Assembly (NCBI GenBank): GCA_022495005.1
Contig: JAGYXB010001352.1
Location: 558,001-622,000 of the forward strand
DNA from: Rhyacophila brunnea
Taxonomy: Eukaryota; Arthropoda; Insecta; Trichoptera; Rhyacophilidae
Direction of reading: 5' to 3'
Length of the DNA: 64,000 bases
The position numbers and the translations under genes were made by a program. The notes under the pieces are model-generated. The model did no database searches. It had not been told where the DNA came from and saw only the letters and a program-made list of their open reading frames with translations. Below, in pieces: positions 44,076 to 56,275 of the stretch. The first letter of the stretch is position 1; each line of letters starts with the position of its first letter.

Positions 44076-44144
44076 CTGGAATAGTGCTTTTTTCTTATAA
44101 AACACTGTTCATTTATTAATACGTAAATGGATTCAATTCAATTT

Positions 44145-44260
44145 TTTTTTTTTTTACATATTGTGGACATTACAAATTATAAGTTTAAGACGTTCACAAT
44201 ATGACATTTAAAAACAAAGAAACAGTGTAAAGAAGAAACAGATATATCAAAAAGTAAAGT
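44145..44260 (-). mobile_element. LINE 3' untranslated end (family of 61205)
   Basis: A poly(T) run followed by GGACATTACAAATTATAAG, AAGACGTTCACAATATGACA and AGTGTAAAGAAGAAACAG matches 61210-61315. Read on the minus strand it is a 3' end with a poly(A) tail. Confidence 0.7.
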
Positions 44261-44449
44261 AAAGTAATAGGTACAAAATTATATAAAAAATGGATATAAA
44301 AAAATATAAATATATAAATTATAAAGCATGGAAACACACCGAATGAGCTAAGTGGACCTTATTTTAAGAATTTATGTAGGTATATAAACTGTTACTGTCG
44401 CATTTTGCAAACAGTTTATTAGAAAATCGTAATATCATTTTATAATGTA

Positions 44450-44835
44450 CTATTAAATATCTCCGGCCGTCGGTTTAACATCCGGAAAGTGGGTCAAGTA
44501 TTAGCAGTCGTGGTGCTTAGCTATAATAACAAGGGAAAATCTATATTGTGATTCGATAGGATAGCCGGCCGCGTGGTCGGCGACAAGAAAGTACGCGAGC
44601 GGATTGTGCAGCAATACCAGGCCCCTAGTAGGTCGTACGTGGCCCCGACCTAGACCTACTTAAAATGGGGTCACAATCAGCGACAGTAGCGGCCTTAGTG
44701 AGGCCAAAGACCTCTCGTGCGCCTCTGCTTTGTCGCGTACTCTCTCTCACCCAGGGCGTCTGTGTCGTGCCTACACTTTCTTGCGATCGATTGTATAGTT
44801 TTATCGCGTTTAGTGTCCCATTGTCTAAGATCTAA
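44450..44835. other. CpG-rich island without recognised gene
   Basis: CCGGCCGCGTGGTCGGCGAC and GTACGCGAGCGGATTG contrast with the AT-rich surroundings. The 73-codon frame at 44717-44938 has no domain. It could be an unmethylated promoter or an untranslated exon. Confidence 0.3.
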
Positions 44836-44951
44836 CAAAAATTTAATGTGTGAGATAAAACATAAATCAACATTTTCATTTCGTTTAAGTCCTTCTAATC
44901 ATTTTCACCTTTTTAGCGTGGTTAGCGCTTTATTATAATTATATTCTACAT

Positions 44952-45394
44952 CAGGGGTAGTCAACCTTTTTATACCTACCGCCCACTTTTGTATCCCTGT
45001 TAGTAGTAAAAAAAAATAACCGCCCACCGGTTCCACAGTAATGGTGATTTATAAAGTAGGGAAGTAACTTTACTTTATAAAATTTACAAAGCAGAGTTAC
45101 AGCAAGTTAAAGCATACAATAATAATTACTTACCAAATACTTTATGTAAGACTTTCGCTAAGTTTGGCAGAATAAATCTTTATAAAACAACTTACGTACT
45201 GTAATTAAATCTATCTTTTTATTTATACTTTGCATACATAGAAGCATGAAGTCTGATGAAATTCCATGTAACTAATTAAATTATTAATGAGATCCCTGAT
45301 GTTGATGCTGCGAAACTAAATACTGGATATCACATAATGAAAATGTTTTATAGGATGACTACCCCTGTTGACTACCCCAGGTTAACTACCTCTG
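44952..45394. mobile_element. hAT-like MITE, 443 bp, exact 8-bp duplication
   Basis: CAGGGGTAGTCAACCTTTTT at the left, and GTTAACTACCTCTG at the right after an inner ACTACCCCTG copy. TTCTACAT is repeated exactly at 44944-44951 and 45395-45402. These termini are typical of hAT elements. No transposase frame. Confidence 0.92.
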
Positions 45395-45404
45395 TTCTAC
45401 ATCA

Positions 45405-45880
45405 TTAATACTATCGACCGAAGGTACTTGATGAAATTTGAATTTAAATTATGATGGATTTAAGTGTTGTTCTATTTCATTTGAGTCGTTTTTTGCGACC
45501 CTAACCATAGATAAGTATATCTCGTTAGTTAACTCGATTAATTCCCAATACGTTACCATTGTTCCCAGAATGGACGATTTTACAACTCTTGAGAGTAATA
45601 TTTTTATTGTTTATAATTACTAATGGTCTATTATTAGGTTTTGATGATTTATTATACGCTTATCGAGTGTATTATGATTGATAAGGTAGGGGGATTTTTT
45701 ACAACACTTCAATTATTCATAATTTGTTTGTTATATTTTTATTATGATCCTTAACTTAATAGGTAGGTGATAAAGTTTTTACCCACTTTATTGTATTGAT
45801 TTGTTATATAAGTTAGAGTTAGTATTCGTTGTCAGTGGGTATTTGCCTTTTGGTGAGTGTATACATTGCCTGAAGATACC
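45405..45880. repeat. Hammerhead-bearing repeat pair in inverted arrangement, core lost
   Basis: The left part (45405-45497) matches 62040-62135 on the minus strand. The right part (45680-45880) is the reverse complement of 62165-62340 followed by a match to 62380-62445. CCTGAAGATACCC at 45872 is the start of the core, but the remainder is missing. Confidence 0.65.
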
Positions 45881-46990
45881 CAATTTTTTAATAACTAACA
45901 ATTTAGATATGTTTCTAATTCATAACGTGTTTTTTTCGTGCATTTCGGCGCCTAGTTGCTCAGTCTATAATTATTGTCCCATCGTCAAGTTGTAAATATT
46001 AGGGTCCAGTCGGCGGCACCAAATTGTGTTGTTCTCACAATATAAGGACTAGTCTTTTCTGTGTATAATGTATTCCCATTATTAATGACAAAAAAGTATG
46101 AAAATGTGTGTGTCACAAGAAGAAAAAATCAAGGTGCCACCACACTAAGATTTCAGTTTTAGCCAGTTTAAACAGATTTTGTGACGTTTTAATATGTTGT
46201 TTACAAAGGGCGCACACCTGGCGACGTACTTTCTTTCTTTATCATAATAACCCATCCTTATCTCTGCACTCTCCAGATAGCCGGGAGTTTTTTTGTAATA
46301 TAGATAACAACGTCTGATCTCAGAGATAAATAATTTGTCATTTAATAATTGCTACACATTTTATTACAAAAAGCGTATGAATAAATTAAAGTATCGCGGC
46401 TAAATACCATATTTTTTTGTATCATAACCCGTATCTCAAAAACAAATTCTTATTGTCTTGACAAAGAGTTACCGTTTTACCGGGTTTATTAGTAAATACA
46501 TTAACTATTACTGATATACGTAGTCATCAGCTTTATCTCAACAAAGTGTTGTAACTGTTTCAATGCATAATTATGTAAAAACCGAGTACAGTATTGTAAT
46601 GCAAATAATCGTCAACACTCGAGCACGCTGAAGACGTCAGAACGTGTTGATTTCTTTCTGACGTCTTTCTTATTTCGTCATTAAAAGTATCTCGTTTAGA
46701 AAATGGCGAGCATTTTCCCCGCATCTAGTCGTTTATTTTTTTCCATCTGTGCACTTTCCTGAACCGCCTATCACTTCTGGTTATCCAATATACCTCATAT
46801 ATATATATGCGCATCTACAAGAGTGTCGGCGGAAGGCATCGGTATCCAATTGGTCGATTATGGAGACGATTTCAGTCGATCGCAAAGCGAATTAATACGA
46901 ATTACTAATACAAAAAAAAAATGTATTTTACTATGTAACAATATGAAACATTTACTTAGTTATTTCAACGACTGTATTATCTATTTTAGT
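45881..46990. other. No gene seen; hairpin and TATA-like tract
   Basis: A perfect 12-bp hairpin (AAGACGTCAGAA 46631-46642, with 46656-46667) and a TATATATATA tract (46797-46807) occur in a moderately GC region at 46600-46900. No gene is linked to them. Confidence 0.4.
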
Positions 46991-46994
46991 TAAA

Positions 46995-47450
46995 TATCTA
47001 AACTAATAATGAGATTGAATTGTTTATCTGTCATTAAATTCTACTATTTTCCTTTTGCATTATTTTTCAAAATTTTGTCTGTCTGTCTATTTATATTGTT
47101 ATTCAAAAACTACTGAACTAATTATTAATAGTAATGAAACATATTGATAAAGTACAGTAGTATGCCAAATAATGCTTAACATAATATATGTGAATAGAAT
47201 TAATAGGTCATAATAATATTCAAATATTTTGATTTTTTTTGTTTTGTTTTGTTTTATAATTTTTATAGATGTTCAAATACACGTTATGTTGTAGAAATAT
47301 TTGTTTTTAAATCTATACTAATGAAAAAAATTAAGCCTATATCTGTCTGTCTGTGTCTTCGGGTGTACCTAACTCTAAAACTACCGGAACAATATTGGTG
47401 AAACTTGCACAACTTATAGACTATATATTACAATGTTTGAGACTTTAACG
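46995..47450 (+). repeat. Two diverged copies of a 'TCTGTCTGTCTGT' repeat
   Basis: TTTGTCTGTCTGTCTATTTA (about 47075) and ATATCTGTCTGTCTGTGTCT (about 47338) are each followed by an AACTACTGAACT or AACTACCGGAAC phrase. Similar phrases occur near the ends of Helitron-like repeats in insects, but the class here is not established. Confidence 0.35.
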
Positions 47451-48112
47451 GTTGTTTTTTTATCGTAATAGATTTTTGGGTTTTCACCGTGTGTACTTCG
47501 TCTTTATTGCCTAGACGTTTCGGTCTCCTATATCATTGGTTAAATTAAGTAAGTATATAAAGATAAAAAGTCTCTAAAATAACGCACCTCCAACAATTTA
47601 TTTCGAGTCAGGTAGTAGCCGTGGAGTGGTGACGTGAGGTACAGGTGGAATGGCGCGTGTCTCGATCTAACCATTATCAATTTCATTAAATAAAAAAAAT
47701 ATTTTTTGTTCACTTTTTATTTCCGTTTTTCACGCGGAAGAAATCGCACACTACGTATTGAGAAGTTTATACATTATAATATAGTTAATTACCAAAACCT
47801 TAGCCGAGCATCTCTAATGAAGTCGTGACCTTCCAACAGGTCCTCTCTCCATATTTTTTGGGATTTACGAGACATTCACCAATTGCTAGTGTCTCGTCTG
47901 TATCTGTCAAATTAATGAGGAATTAAATTAAATAAGGATAAAACTTAATCATCATCAGTATTAAAAATTCCATAATTATTAGTTTTACCACTAAATAGAC
48001 TACTAGGCTTACGTCCTGATTAAAAGTTCAGTTCAACTTCTATAGTTGAAATGTTGTTTCAATCGTCAATATGCGTGTTTGGAATCAGTGTATGGAACCA
48101 ATGACTAATAAC
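47451..48112. other. No gene seen
   Basis: Spacer with no recognised repeat. Confidence 0.45.
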
Positions 48113-48200
48113 CAGAGCGTTGGAGCAGACCCTTTTTTGAGCTGCTCTGCTACAGGACCTAATACTTGCTCCTGCTCTGGCTCCGCTCCGTTCAGATTTT
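48113..48200 (+). mobile_element. Family G hAT-like MITE end
   Basis: CAGAGCGTTGGAGCAGACCC and CTGCTCTGGCTCCGCTCC match 35196-35580 in part. The right end is absent. Confidence 0.6.
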
Positions 48201-48808
48201 TGGACGTTGATTAAGAAAAGGTCCAGAGTTTTACTAGATTATATTGCTATAAGAAGAAAAAAATATGCTTCACCTGAAAGCGGTAATGGTAATTTAGTAT
48301 GTGTATTTTTTGACCATTATTCGGTAGAAGTTCATTTCTCCATGATGGTTAGTACCATAGTAGATACATATGACATAACAAATTAAACCTAGAAGGGTGT
48401 GGTAGGTAGGTTCTTAGTTATATGAAAGCATTATAAGTATTATACCATTCTATGTATTATTTTCTCTGTGGTGCAGTCTCTTCTCACGATACACAAAAAA
48501 TCTCAAATCAGAAAGTTTCACAGAGGAAACTGACTGCCTATCAGGCCGGTCGGGTTCAACGAACGTGAAACAAGAACACAAGAGAAATTATGTTCATAGT
48601 GGATTTAGGGAAAGATTTTTGGGTTATTGTCCTCCTTATGAGACGTCACAATGAATGAATCTCTTTTCTAAGGTCGTTCACTCCGAAGATCTTAGAGCCA
48701 CAACTGTGCTATGCTTCTGTTGGATTTTCACTGGGTAGTATGTTTTCGAAACTAACGATTGATCGATTGATTGCATAGTTTAATAAAAAAAAATCGGTGC
48801 CTGTACTT
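48201..48808. other. No gene seen
   Basis: Spacer. Confidence 0.45.
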
Positions 48809-49255
48809 ATGTACGCGCGTTAGAAGTTATATTTCTTTGGCGTAACAAAAGAAAACTTGTGATAACCTAGATTCTTCGACTAGCTCTTAATTATCTTATT
48901 AAATTACACACTCAAAAAAAGGGCCCCTTATTGGAGCGCCATTGGTTTATTTCTATACACTTTAACTTATATTACTAAATTATATAATTATTTCTCGTTG
49001 TTTTTATTTTTAAAGTAATAACTGTCACTCTGACGTTCAATCGTTTGTTTACGTAAGGAATTGCAAATGGCCGACAATAATAAATTCGTTGCCTAGGCAA
49101 CGGCACAATTCTAGTATCAAACTTGCGTTTGTATACAGATGACTGATTCGCAGTTAACTTCATATTGTCGCGCACTTTCGTAACGGTGTGCGTGCGCGCA
49201 GCTCTCAATTTCACTGTCTACCAAACACCCGAAAAGAAGTATAACTTCAAAAATA
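48809..49255. repeat. Dispersed element H, short copy
   Basis: GCGTTAGAAGTTATATTTCTT at the left and AAGTATAACTTCAAAAA at the right are inverted. The interior matches 39670-39940, including GTTGCCTAGGCAAC at 49088-49101. Confidence 0.75.
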
Positions 49256-49979
49256 ACACCTACAATGCGAAATCTATATTTAAAGTTTACAAATTCAGGA
49301 AATAAAACTCTCTCTACACTTTTTCACCCTTATTTCAATTACATATTCTCCAGCTTCCGTCTGCTTTATTGCATAATCGTGCTCATATGTGCGTAACCAA
49401 CCCAAAGCTCTTCCTCTAGGTATTTTACGTTCTAGGATCCTTATTGATGTCGTCCAACCACTGATGATTAAACTTGCCAGCCGATCCGGGAGCGTCTGGT
49501 GTGCTATACAGAATATTCGGCTGTTGGATACCGTCCACTATTGTTATATGAGCCACCCATTCAGTAACCCCCCTAGGTAAAGTGCTACCCTTAAGAAGAC
49601 TTATAATACCGTCCCCTTCCATTTTAATTTTTGAATTATCTGAAAATTCGTTATGTACTTACCACTTACCTTACTTATATGTTATAAACAGAAAAGTACA
49701 CCAACAGAATTTAAATTTACACGCATACCATCTACTGTAGACAGTGGTAGTTTCAGGTACGCGGGGGTTTGTGGCACTGACGGGTTTGGAGGCATCCTTG
49801 TGGAAAATTTTCCGCTGTAATAAACCGACACTAAAATAAAATCTATTACAGTGGACATTACAATACAATAGTAGTTATGTCGTCAGAATTTTTATGCTTT
49901 GATTATTTTTTACACTGAGATGTCAATACTTGTCTTTCTCATGACGCGACAGTTGATACATTTGTATTTGTCCGTACAT
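49256..49979. other. No confident gene
   Basis: Short frames of 63-65 codons on both strands between 49389 and 49868 overlap. The sequence is closer to coding composition than its surroundings, but no family is recognisable. Confidence 0.35.
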
Positions 49980-50046
49980 TCGCCGCCCTTTATAATGTGC
50001 GCCCCTGCGCAACGCATGTCCTGCCTACCCCCACGGGACGTCACTA
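49980..50046 (-). mobile_element. hAT-like terminus (family B)
   Basis: CGCCGCCCTTTATAATGTGC to CCCCACGGGACGTCACTA is the complement of the 61876 end. Confidence 0.65.
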
Positions 50047-51819
50047 GTATCGTTTATGAAATTCAAATGTATCTCTTGTTTCCCCCGTTGTTACAAGTAT
50101 ATGTCTATTCAAATTGATCCGATATAAAATAAATCGATTAATTATTGTTTATATTATTAATGTCATATTCAAGATGTCATCATACATAGTAAAACTGTGG
50201 AATTTTTTTTTCCTCCAATGGCTGATGAATACCACTCCGGAGAATTCGATATCTTCTCAAGTAGATAGACATAAATATATTATAAGCACACACACAAAAT
50301 ATCTGTATATTATATATTATCTAATTCACCTCTGTTTGACACTGATTGTAGGAAAACTTTTCGTGAGTTTTAATTTCTACAAAAGCTCACGTTTTTTTGA
50401 AAACTGTGTAACCTAAATAGTAACATAAATAAAGTCATTTATTATATATTACTTTGATAGTATTTAATTACTTAATATTCTAATATTAATATTCTAATAA
50501 TTATAATATTCTAATTAAAAAATCTAATGGGGTTTCTCCATAAACCTTATGAAGAGCTTTAGACTTATCTAACAACGTGACCGATTTGGTTTAAATTACT
50601 CGAAAAGCTCACCATACGGAAACGTCACCTATGATTTTGTTTTACCGGTCCAATTATTTTTGAAAACTTGGATAGCGTTCTTTTGTTTTTCCGCTAGGTT
50701 CTGTGTTTCATTCCTATACATAACTATTAGTATATTGATTTTTAAGTAAAATTATAACTTATTAATTTGATTATTTTTTTAAATTCAAAATAGAATGATA
50801 CGCAAAATGTAAGAAGTAATATTATTTTTCATTGAGCATATATAATTCTAAATAACTTAGAAAGCATTCAAACTTTATAGAATAAGATTTTCACCAAATG
50901 GTGAACGAATGAGGATTTTAGTTCTATTTGGTATAATTCTAATATTTTTCTAATAGTAGGAACTTTACTACCGGCGCAAAGAAGAATAAATATATTTGAT
51001 TGACATAAACAGGTCATATGTTTAACCTATATTAAATCTATGATCGCTCTTTTAAATTACAACTTTCTATCATAAAAATAATATTAACTTAATTTAAAAA
51101 CAATTATTTATCTTAAGTCCTATATAACCATTACATTCTCACTCGACTTTGTTGCTGTCAAGCAGTTAGAATTTATTATTAACTTTATACTTTATAAAAG
51201 AACGGGCATATTATTTAAATGACAATGACAAGTTTTTTTAATGCCTAGTTGCCAAAAAACGTTCCCCAATCAAATTAATTTTGAGTGCCATCGCATTTGA
51301 TTTTTATAAAGAGTATGCCAAAATTTCTATCACAACCTATTAAGGTCACAAGTTATGCAAGAGAAGTTAAGTTCCTCCGAGAGATCGTTGTCACAGATCA
51401 GTGCCGATCACAAAAATATATTTATATATTTTTTCAATATAACCCGAAGCAAAAATATATTAGACGAAGCTTTCTCGTTTTGACACCCAAGGCAGTGTAA
51501 TGGCCCGCGTTTGGCACACAAAAATGTGTAACATTCGCCTCGAAATAATCATTAAAAGTAACACTAAACACGAAGAGTTTCCGCCATTTTTTGTTGTTGT
51601 TAGTTATGTATGGTTTTCGTTATGCCCCCCATTAAGTGCATCATCAGCGAAAATTGGAACACTTTTGACTGATATACCGTAAAGCACACTTTTATTTATT
51701 GTACTATAATAATAATTGACATGTAATATTAAATAAAACAAGATAATTAGTATTTTCCTAATGTTTTATTGTCGTTTAAAATTATTAAGGTAATACAGGA
51801 ATCTATACAATATACACAT
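50047..51819. other. No gene seen
   Basis: AT-rich. Frames of 60-100 codons (50114-50416, 51285-51682) are hydrophobic or unremarkable. Confidence 0.45.
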
Positions 51820-51821
51820 TA

Positions 51822-52573
51822 TGCCGAATGTGCAAAATTGACTATTTCATGAAATGGGCAAAATTTTGCTTAAATCATGAAAAATGCAAGCCCGTTGCCT
51901 TATTCATCAATTAAGCAAAATATCTTCTAAGTGCGTGAATTCGGTAGTAATTTTTCTGCCTAGTTCATGCATTGGGCAAATTAGATAGTAGCGCTACGGT
52001 GGTGTTTTTTGCAACTAAACCAAATGTGTCAAATGCTCATGCATTGGTCAAAATAGATGGTCGCGCTCCGGTGGTGTTTTTTGCAACTAATCAAACTAAC
52101 TATCAAATGTCATTGATTATATAAAAATATACCAATCAATAACTACAATGACATTCATATCCATTTACTATGCCCAAAAAAAACCAGAACTATAATATTT
52201 TGATTTGTTTCGTGCTTGGGTATCAATCTTGCAATGGTCGATTGTTTGTTTGTGATAGTATGATTTGATAATTTGTTGACACTTGTTAGCTAACCTCAAA
52301 ATGGACATTCAGTTGAATTAAAAATTTAAAAACCTAACCTAACCTTATAATAATATTATTATATTATGTCCAATTATAACTAATAAAACCATCCGTATTA
52401 AATTTACTTTTTGTACTGTCATGTTGACAGTTTAAGAATTCCATACCCTGGCGAATTCACGCACTCGGCAGATAATTTACCTTATTCATGAATAAGGCAA
52501 CGGGCTTGACTATTACATGAATTAGGCAAAATATTTCCCATATCATGTAATTGTCAATTTCGCACATTCGGCG
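51822..52573. mobile_element. TA-flanked inverted-repeat element, 752 bp
   Basis: TA lies on both sides (51820-51821 and 52574-52575). Termini TGCCGAATGTGCAAAATTGAC and its near-complement extend into arms of about 125 bp containing GCAAGCCCGTTGCCTTATTC. The interior has two tandem 72-bp units (51965-52036 and from 52037) with GGTGGTGTTTTTTGCAACTA, and an ACCTAACCTAACC run at 52330. Non-coding. Confidence 0.85.
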
Positions 52574-52575
52574 TA

Positions 52576-53945
52576 ACATTCATATTATTTTGAATTTCCC
52601 TTTTCTACTTGCCTCTAGTTGTGTTTGTTCAAATTACCTCTCCTGCCAATTCCAATTTTTAATTCTCACGACAGTTAAGTTGTGATTATGTTATGTTGCA
52701 CGTCGCGTACTATCACGTGATGTCACAGTAAGCAGCTGCTACGGGAAAAAGTGTGTACTGTCGTTTTTCTTGGTGTTTAAAATTTAATCAGACTGAATCT
52801 CCCATCCTGTAACACATTTTGAATCTTTAAATGAACATTGGCAGTTGGCAAAATCTGCCGAAATCACCAGAACAACAATGAGGCCACCTCACGCTATATC
52901 GCACTGCATCGATACCTGAATGACTCAATGAACGTTTTTTAATCATTTTATACATTTTCGACTCATGTCAAAATCGCGTGTTTTTATTTTTAGCAGTTGG
53001 CACTATGTATTTTCTATAAGAATATTGTCTATTGTCTATGGTCTGCAGGTGAGGTTATTTTCAAAATATTATCTATGCATACGTACGCATATGTAGAAAC
53101 AGTTAAAATTATTGAAATTAGCATGAATAAAAAATAATAATTCAAAACAATAGAGTTGGCACTCTCTATAATTGAATTTAGAGAGGTGGTGATCGTTCAA
53201 AATATTCAACAAAATGACGAAACCATAGACTAAATTTATCGTCGTGATAGCGTGACAGTACGCGACGTGCATCTCAATATAAGCACAATTTTATAAGCTT
53301 TGCATATTTTCGATTCGATTTTATATTGACGTTATTTTATTTGACATTCTTATAATATAATCTCTTATGGCGCAGTCCAGCTATCCGTCCAGATCTTTTA
53401 TAGCCCTTGTGGCTTGTATACATAGAGCCTACATTACTGGATCAAACATAGGTTGGAAGAACAATTCGATTATTTTTACTTCTTAAGATCTGGTAACTTT
53501 CATTTGATGGAGGAACATTTAATAATATGCTCTCATTAGGATTAATAGAATATCCATTTTTATAATATCTTCATGACGTAAAATAGGAGTTTGGACAGGT
53601 TCACATACAATTAAAAATTAATGTTGTTTTAAATACTTGACGAAGCAAAGGGAGAAAAAGATTAATTACAGTATTTTTTTAGAGATGATGGTAGAATACC
53701 GCTTGTATTTTCTAATGCTAAATTCTAAGAGTCAGTTACTTTCTTTTGTCCTATATTTCCTACTTACTGACGAGTCGTTCAGTTTTTGCAGATGAATGTT
53801 TTGTCGATTTCATTTCGCCGTAAGTATTTCAGAGTATCCTGCTATTGCAAAACAATATGAGGCTAACAGAGTCTAATCGGATCATCTTAGGCTTAAAATA
53901 ATCGACAAATTTGAAATGGAATGAACATGGCCCTAAAAATTCTTT
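52576..53945. other. No gene seen
   Basis: Spacer. Nothing recognised. Confidence 0.45.
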
Positions 53946-53959
53946 TTTTTTTCTTCTTT

Positions 53960-54520
53960 CACCCTGTCACGTCCCAACGTTGGGGCATACGGCAAGCACA
54001 AGTTGGCGCCACTTCCCTCGGTCCATCGCCAACTCCTGCGCCTCCCGCCATGTCAGACCTGCAGCACGTAGGTCGCTTTTGTAGCATCGCTGCAGGGTGA
54101 GGGAGGGCCGGCCACGGCGACGGAGCCCTTGAGGCTGTGCCACAAGGGTACGAAGTGCCGCACTCTTTGGCGGCATCCGGAATACATGTCCCAGCCACGT
54201 AAATCTTCTCTTCGTGATAACTTTAATCACCGAAGGCTGTTGTGTCTGCTCACGAACTCGGGTGTTTGTAACGCGGTCGTACCAATGTACCCCTAAGATT
54301 CGGCGGAGACATCGATTCTCAAAGCTCAAAAGCCGAGACTCTTGAAGCTTAGTAAGATGCCATGTCTCACAGCCATACAGGAGCACAGGTAGCACGCACG
54401 CGTTAAACAAACGACATTTGGTCCTCACAGAATACAGCTTTGACCTCCATGCGACTCCAAGTTGGTTGAACGCAGAGCCCGCCACACCCATGCGGATTCC
54501 AAGCTCACTAGAAATACCTA
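53960..54520 (-). pseudogene. LINE reverse transcriptase C-terminal region (174 codons)
   Basis: The minus-strand frame 54491-53967 encodes the region after the RT palm in a CR1/Jockey-like or RTE-like LINE: NACVLPVLLYGCETWHLTK near residues 29-47, NRCLRRILGVHWYDRVTN near 55-72, a RRFTWLGHVFRM block, a GRRRPRGRP-like basic patch and a final AVCPNVGT. The catalytic palm and endonuclease are missing. The frame is intact, so it is younger than the other LINE pieces. A T-rich run at 53942-53955 is the complement of its poly(A) tail. Confidence 0.85.
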
Positions 54521-54564
54521 AAAATTAGGGGGTTGTAATACGTAGCCAAATAAAAATGTATCCT

Positions 54565-55545
54565 AACATGCTTTTACCTCTACCACCCGCCTAGTCTCCA
54601 CACCCATTATGCAGGCATATACCATGGCATAACGAACGCTATGCACCATTCATAGTTGTGCTGAGAGTATCCCAGGAGCAATTTACCAAGCCTTGATTGG
54701 CGTGCACTTGAGTGTGTATGATTCCTATTTTGACTTTCTCGCTCGCCGTAAAATGCTGTAAACTTTTTGAAAGCTGCTAATTTATTTCCCCACCAAGTCG
54801 CTATAGTCGATCATACAACTAAGGGTCGACCGATTTGAGAAGCTCTTACCTTTCAACAAATTCTTTCAAGGATTCGATCGGACCCTCTGAGAATATCCCC
54901 ATGTTATGTCGGTCGAAAAATGTCTTCTAACTCCTAATCTACGCTATTTAAGAAGTACCTAAGTATTTAAGTATACATCCCTCCCCATATATGCTCACGA
55001 GTGTCCGTAGAACGGTCGTATCAGTGTACCCTCGGAGTTCGGTGGAGACATAGTGACACTTAAGGTTTAATCAGGTTATACGTGTAGCATCCACACAGAA
55101 ATAAAAGCAGGCTAAGTAATGAATAATTGGCATTTTGATTAAATTTGACAATTCGTTAATTTGACAAAATTTTGAGTGTATATACAATTTTCTAAATATT
55201 ACTTTATGTTATGTGGATATTAAAAAAACTAAGCTAAGCACATGAAATGGCAATGGGCTAGAGATGTCGCTCGACGAGTGGTAAGTGGAAAATTTCTCAG
55301 CTTTTAAAAAGTTTGCAGCATTTTACGGCGAGCGAGAAGGTTTTTTCTCATCGAGAATTGACCGTAATACATTATATTGAATTAGGAATCACGCACACTC
55401 TAGTGCACGCAAACCAAGGTCTTGGGAAGTTGCTCCTGGGACGCTTTCGGCACAAATTTCAAGAGCGCCTATCGTTCGTCACGCCAAGGTATACGCCTGC
55501 ATGACGGGTGTGGAAACGTGGCGGGTGGTGGAGGGAAAAGCATGT
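54565..55545. repeat. Large inverted pair with about 220-bp arms around LINE debris
   Basis: Left arm 54565-54780 and right arm 55295-55545 are reverse complements (AACATGCTTTTACC, GATTGGCGTGCACTTGAGTG, CTCGCTCGCCGTAAAATGCTG). The centre includes a fragment of the 53960 LINE (54985-55060) and an RTE piece (55245-55290). Confidence 0.75.
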
Positions 55546-55629
55546 AGCGCAAAAACTGTAAAAAGATCACAATAGAAACCAGTAGATTAGGAAGCAGACT
55601 CTTAACACGCGACGTAATAAAGGTCACTA

Positions 55630-56275
55630 AGTAGATGAAATGGCAATGGGTTGTATATATCGCTCGGCGAGTGAACAACCGCTGGATAAATTAAGTCATA
55701 CAGTGGTACCCAAGGGGCACTAAACGTTCACAGGGACGGCCTTAAAACTTGCTTGATGGACGAACTCATAAAGTTCGTATCCGGAAATTTGTACGTAAAT
55801 AGTTCACCGCAGGACACTTATTCGTGCGCCGTAGTACGTGAAACATGAGTTCGTGTAACATTTAATCAAACGACGAGTTCTTCATTGAACATTTCACCGT
55901 GGAGTATATTTGTACGTATGCTACAACATGTGGCGAATTTTATGAGATGTCTTTACTAGGTTAGGTTAGGTTAGGGTTAATCTAATTGGAACAGTAGTAT
56001 TTGCAAACTATCGCCGCATTTTGTAAGATACGTACAAATGTATTCCACGGTGAAATGTTCAACGAAGAACTCGTCATTTGATAAAATGTTATACGAACTC
56101 ATGTTTCACGTACTGCGGCGCACGAATAAGTGTCCCACGATGAACTGCATACGTACAACTTACATGTAACCCATAAAGTTAGATGGATGTAAGTAGAACT
56201 AACGACCGAGAACAGTGGACGGAGATAGGGGTGGCCTTCATCAAGAAGTGGATCGTCCCCAACATGATGATGATG
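55630..56275 (+). mobile_element. RTE LINE 3' end interrupted by a foldback element
   Basis: ATGAAATGGCAATGGGTTG, GGCACTAAACGTTCACAGG, and after the insertion GGCCTTCATCAAGAAGTGGATCG and (GATGAT)n at 56262. The 55776-56171 element splits it. The coding frame is decayed. Confidence 0.8.
55776..56171. mobile_element. Foldback element with TTAGG core, 396 bp
   Basis: CATAAAGTT is repeated at 55767-55775 and 56172-56180. Arms of about 150 bp are inverted (CACTTATTCGTGCGCCG, TACGTGAAACATGAGTTCGT, GTGGAATACATTTGTACGTA). The centre (about 55955-55975) has TTAGGTTAGGTTAGGG. Insertion in the RTE fixes both borders. Confidence 0.9.
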
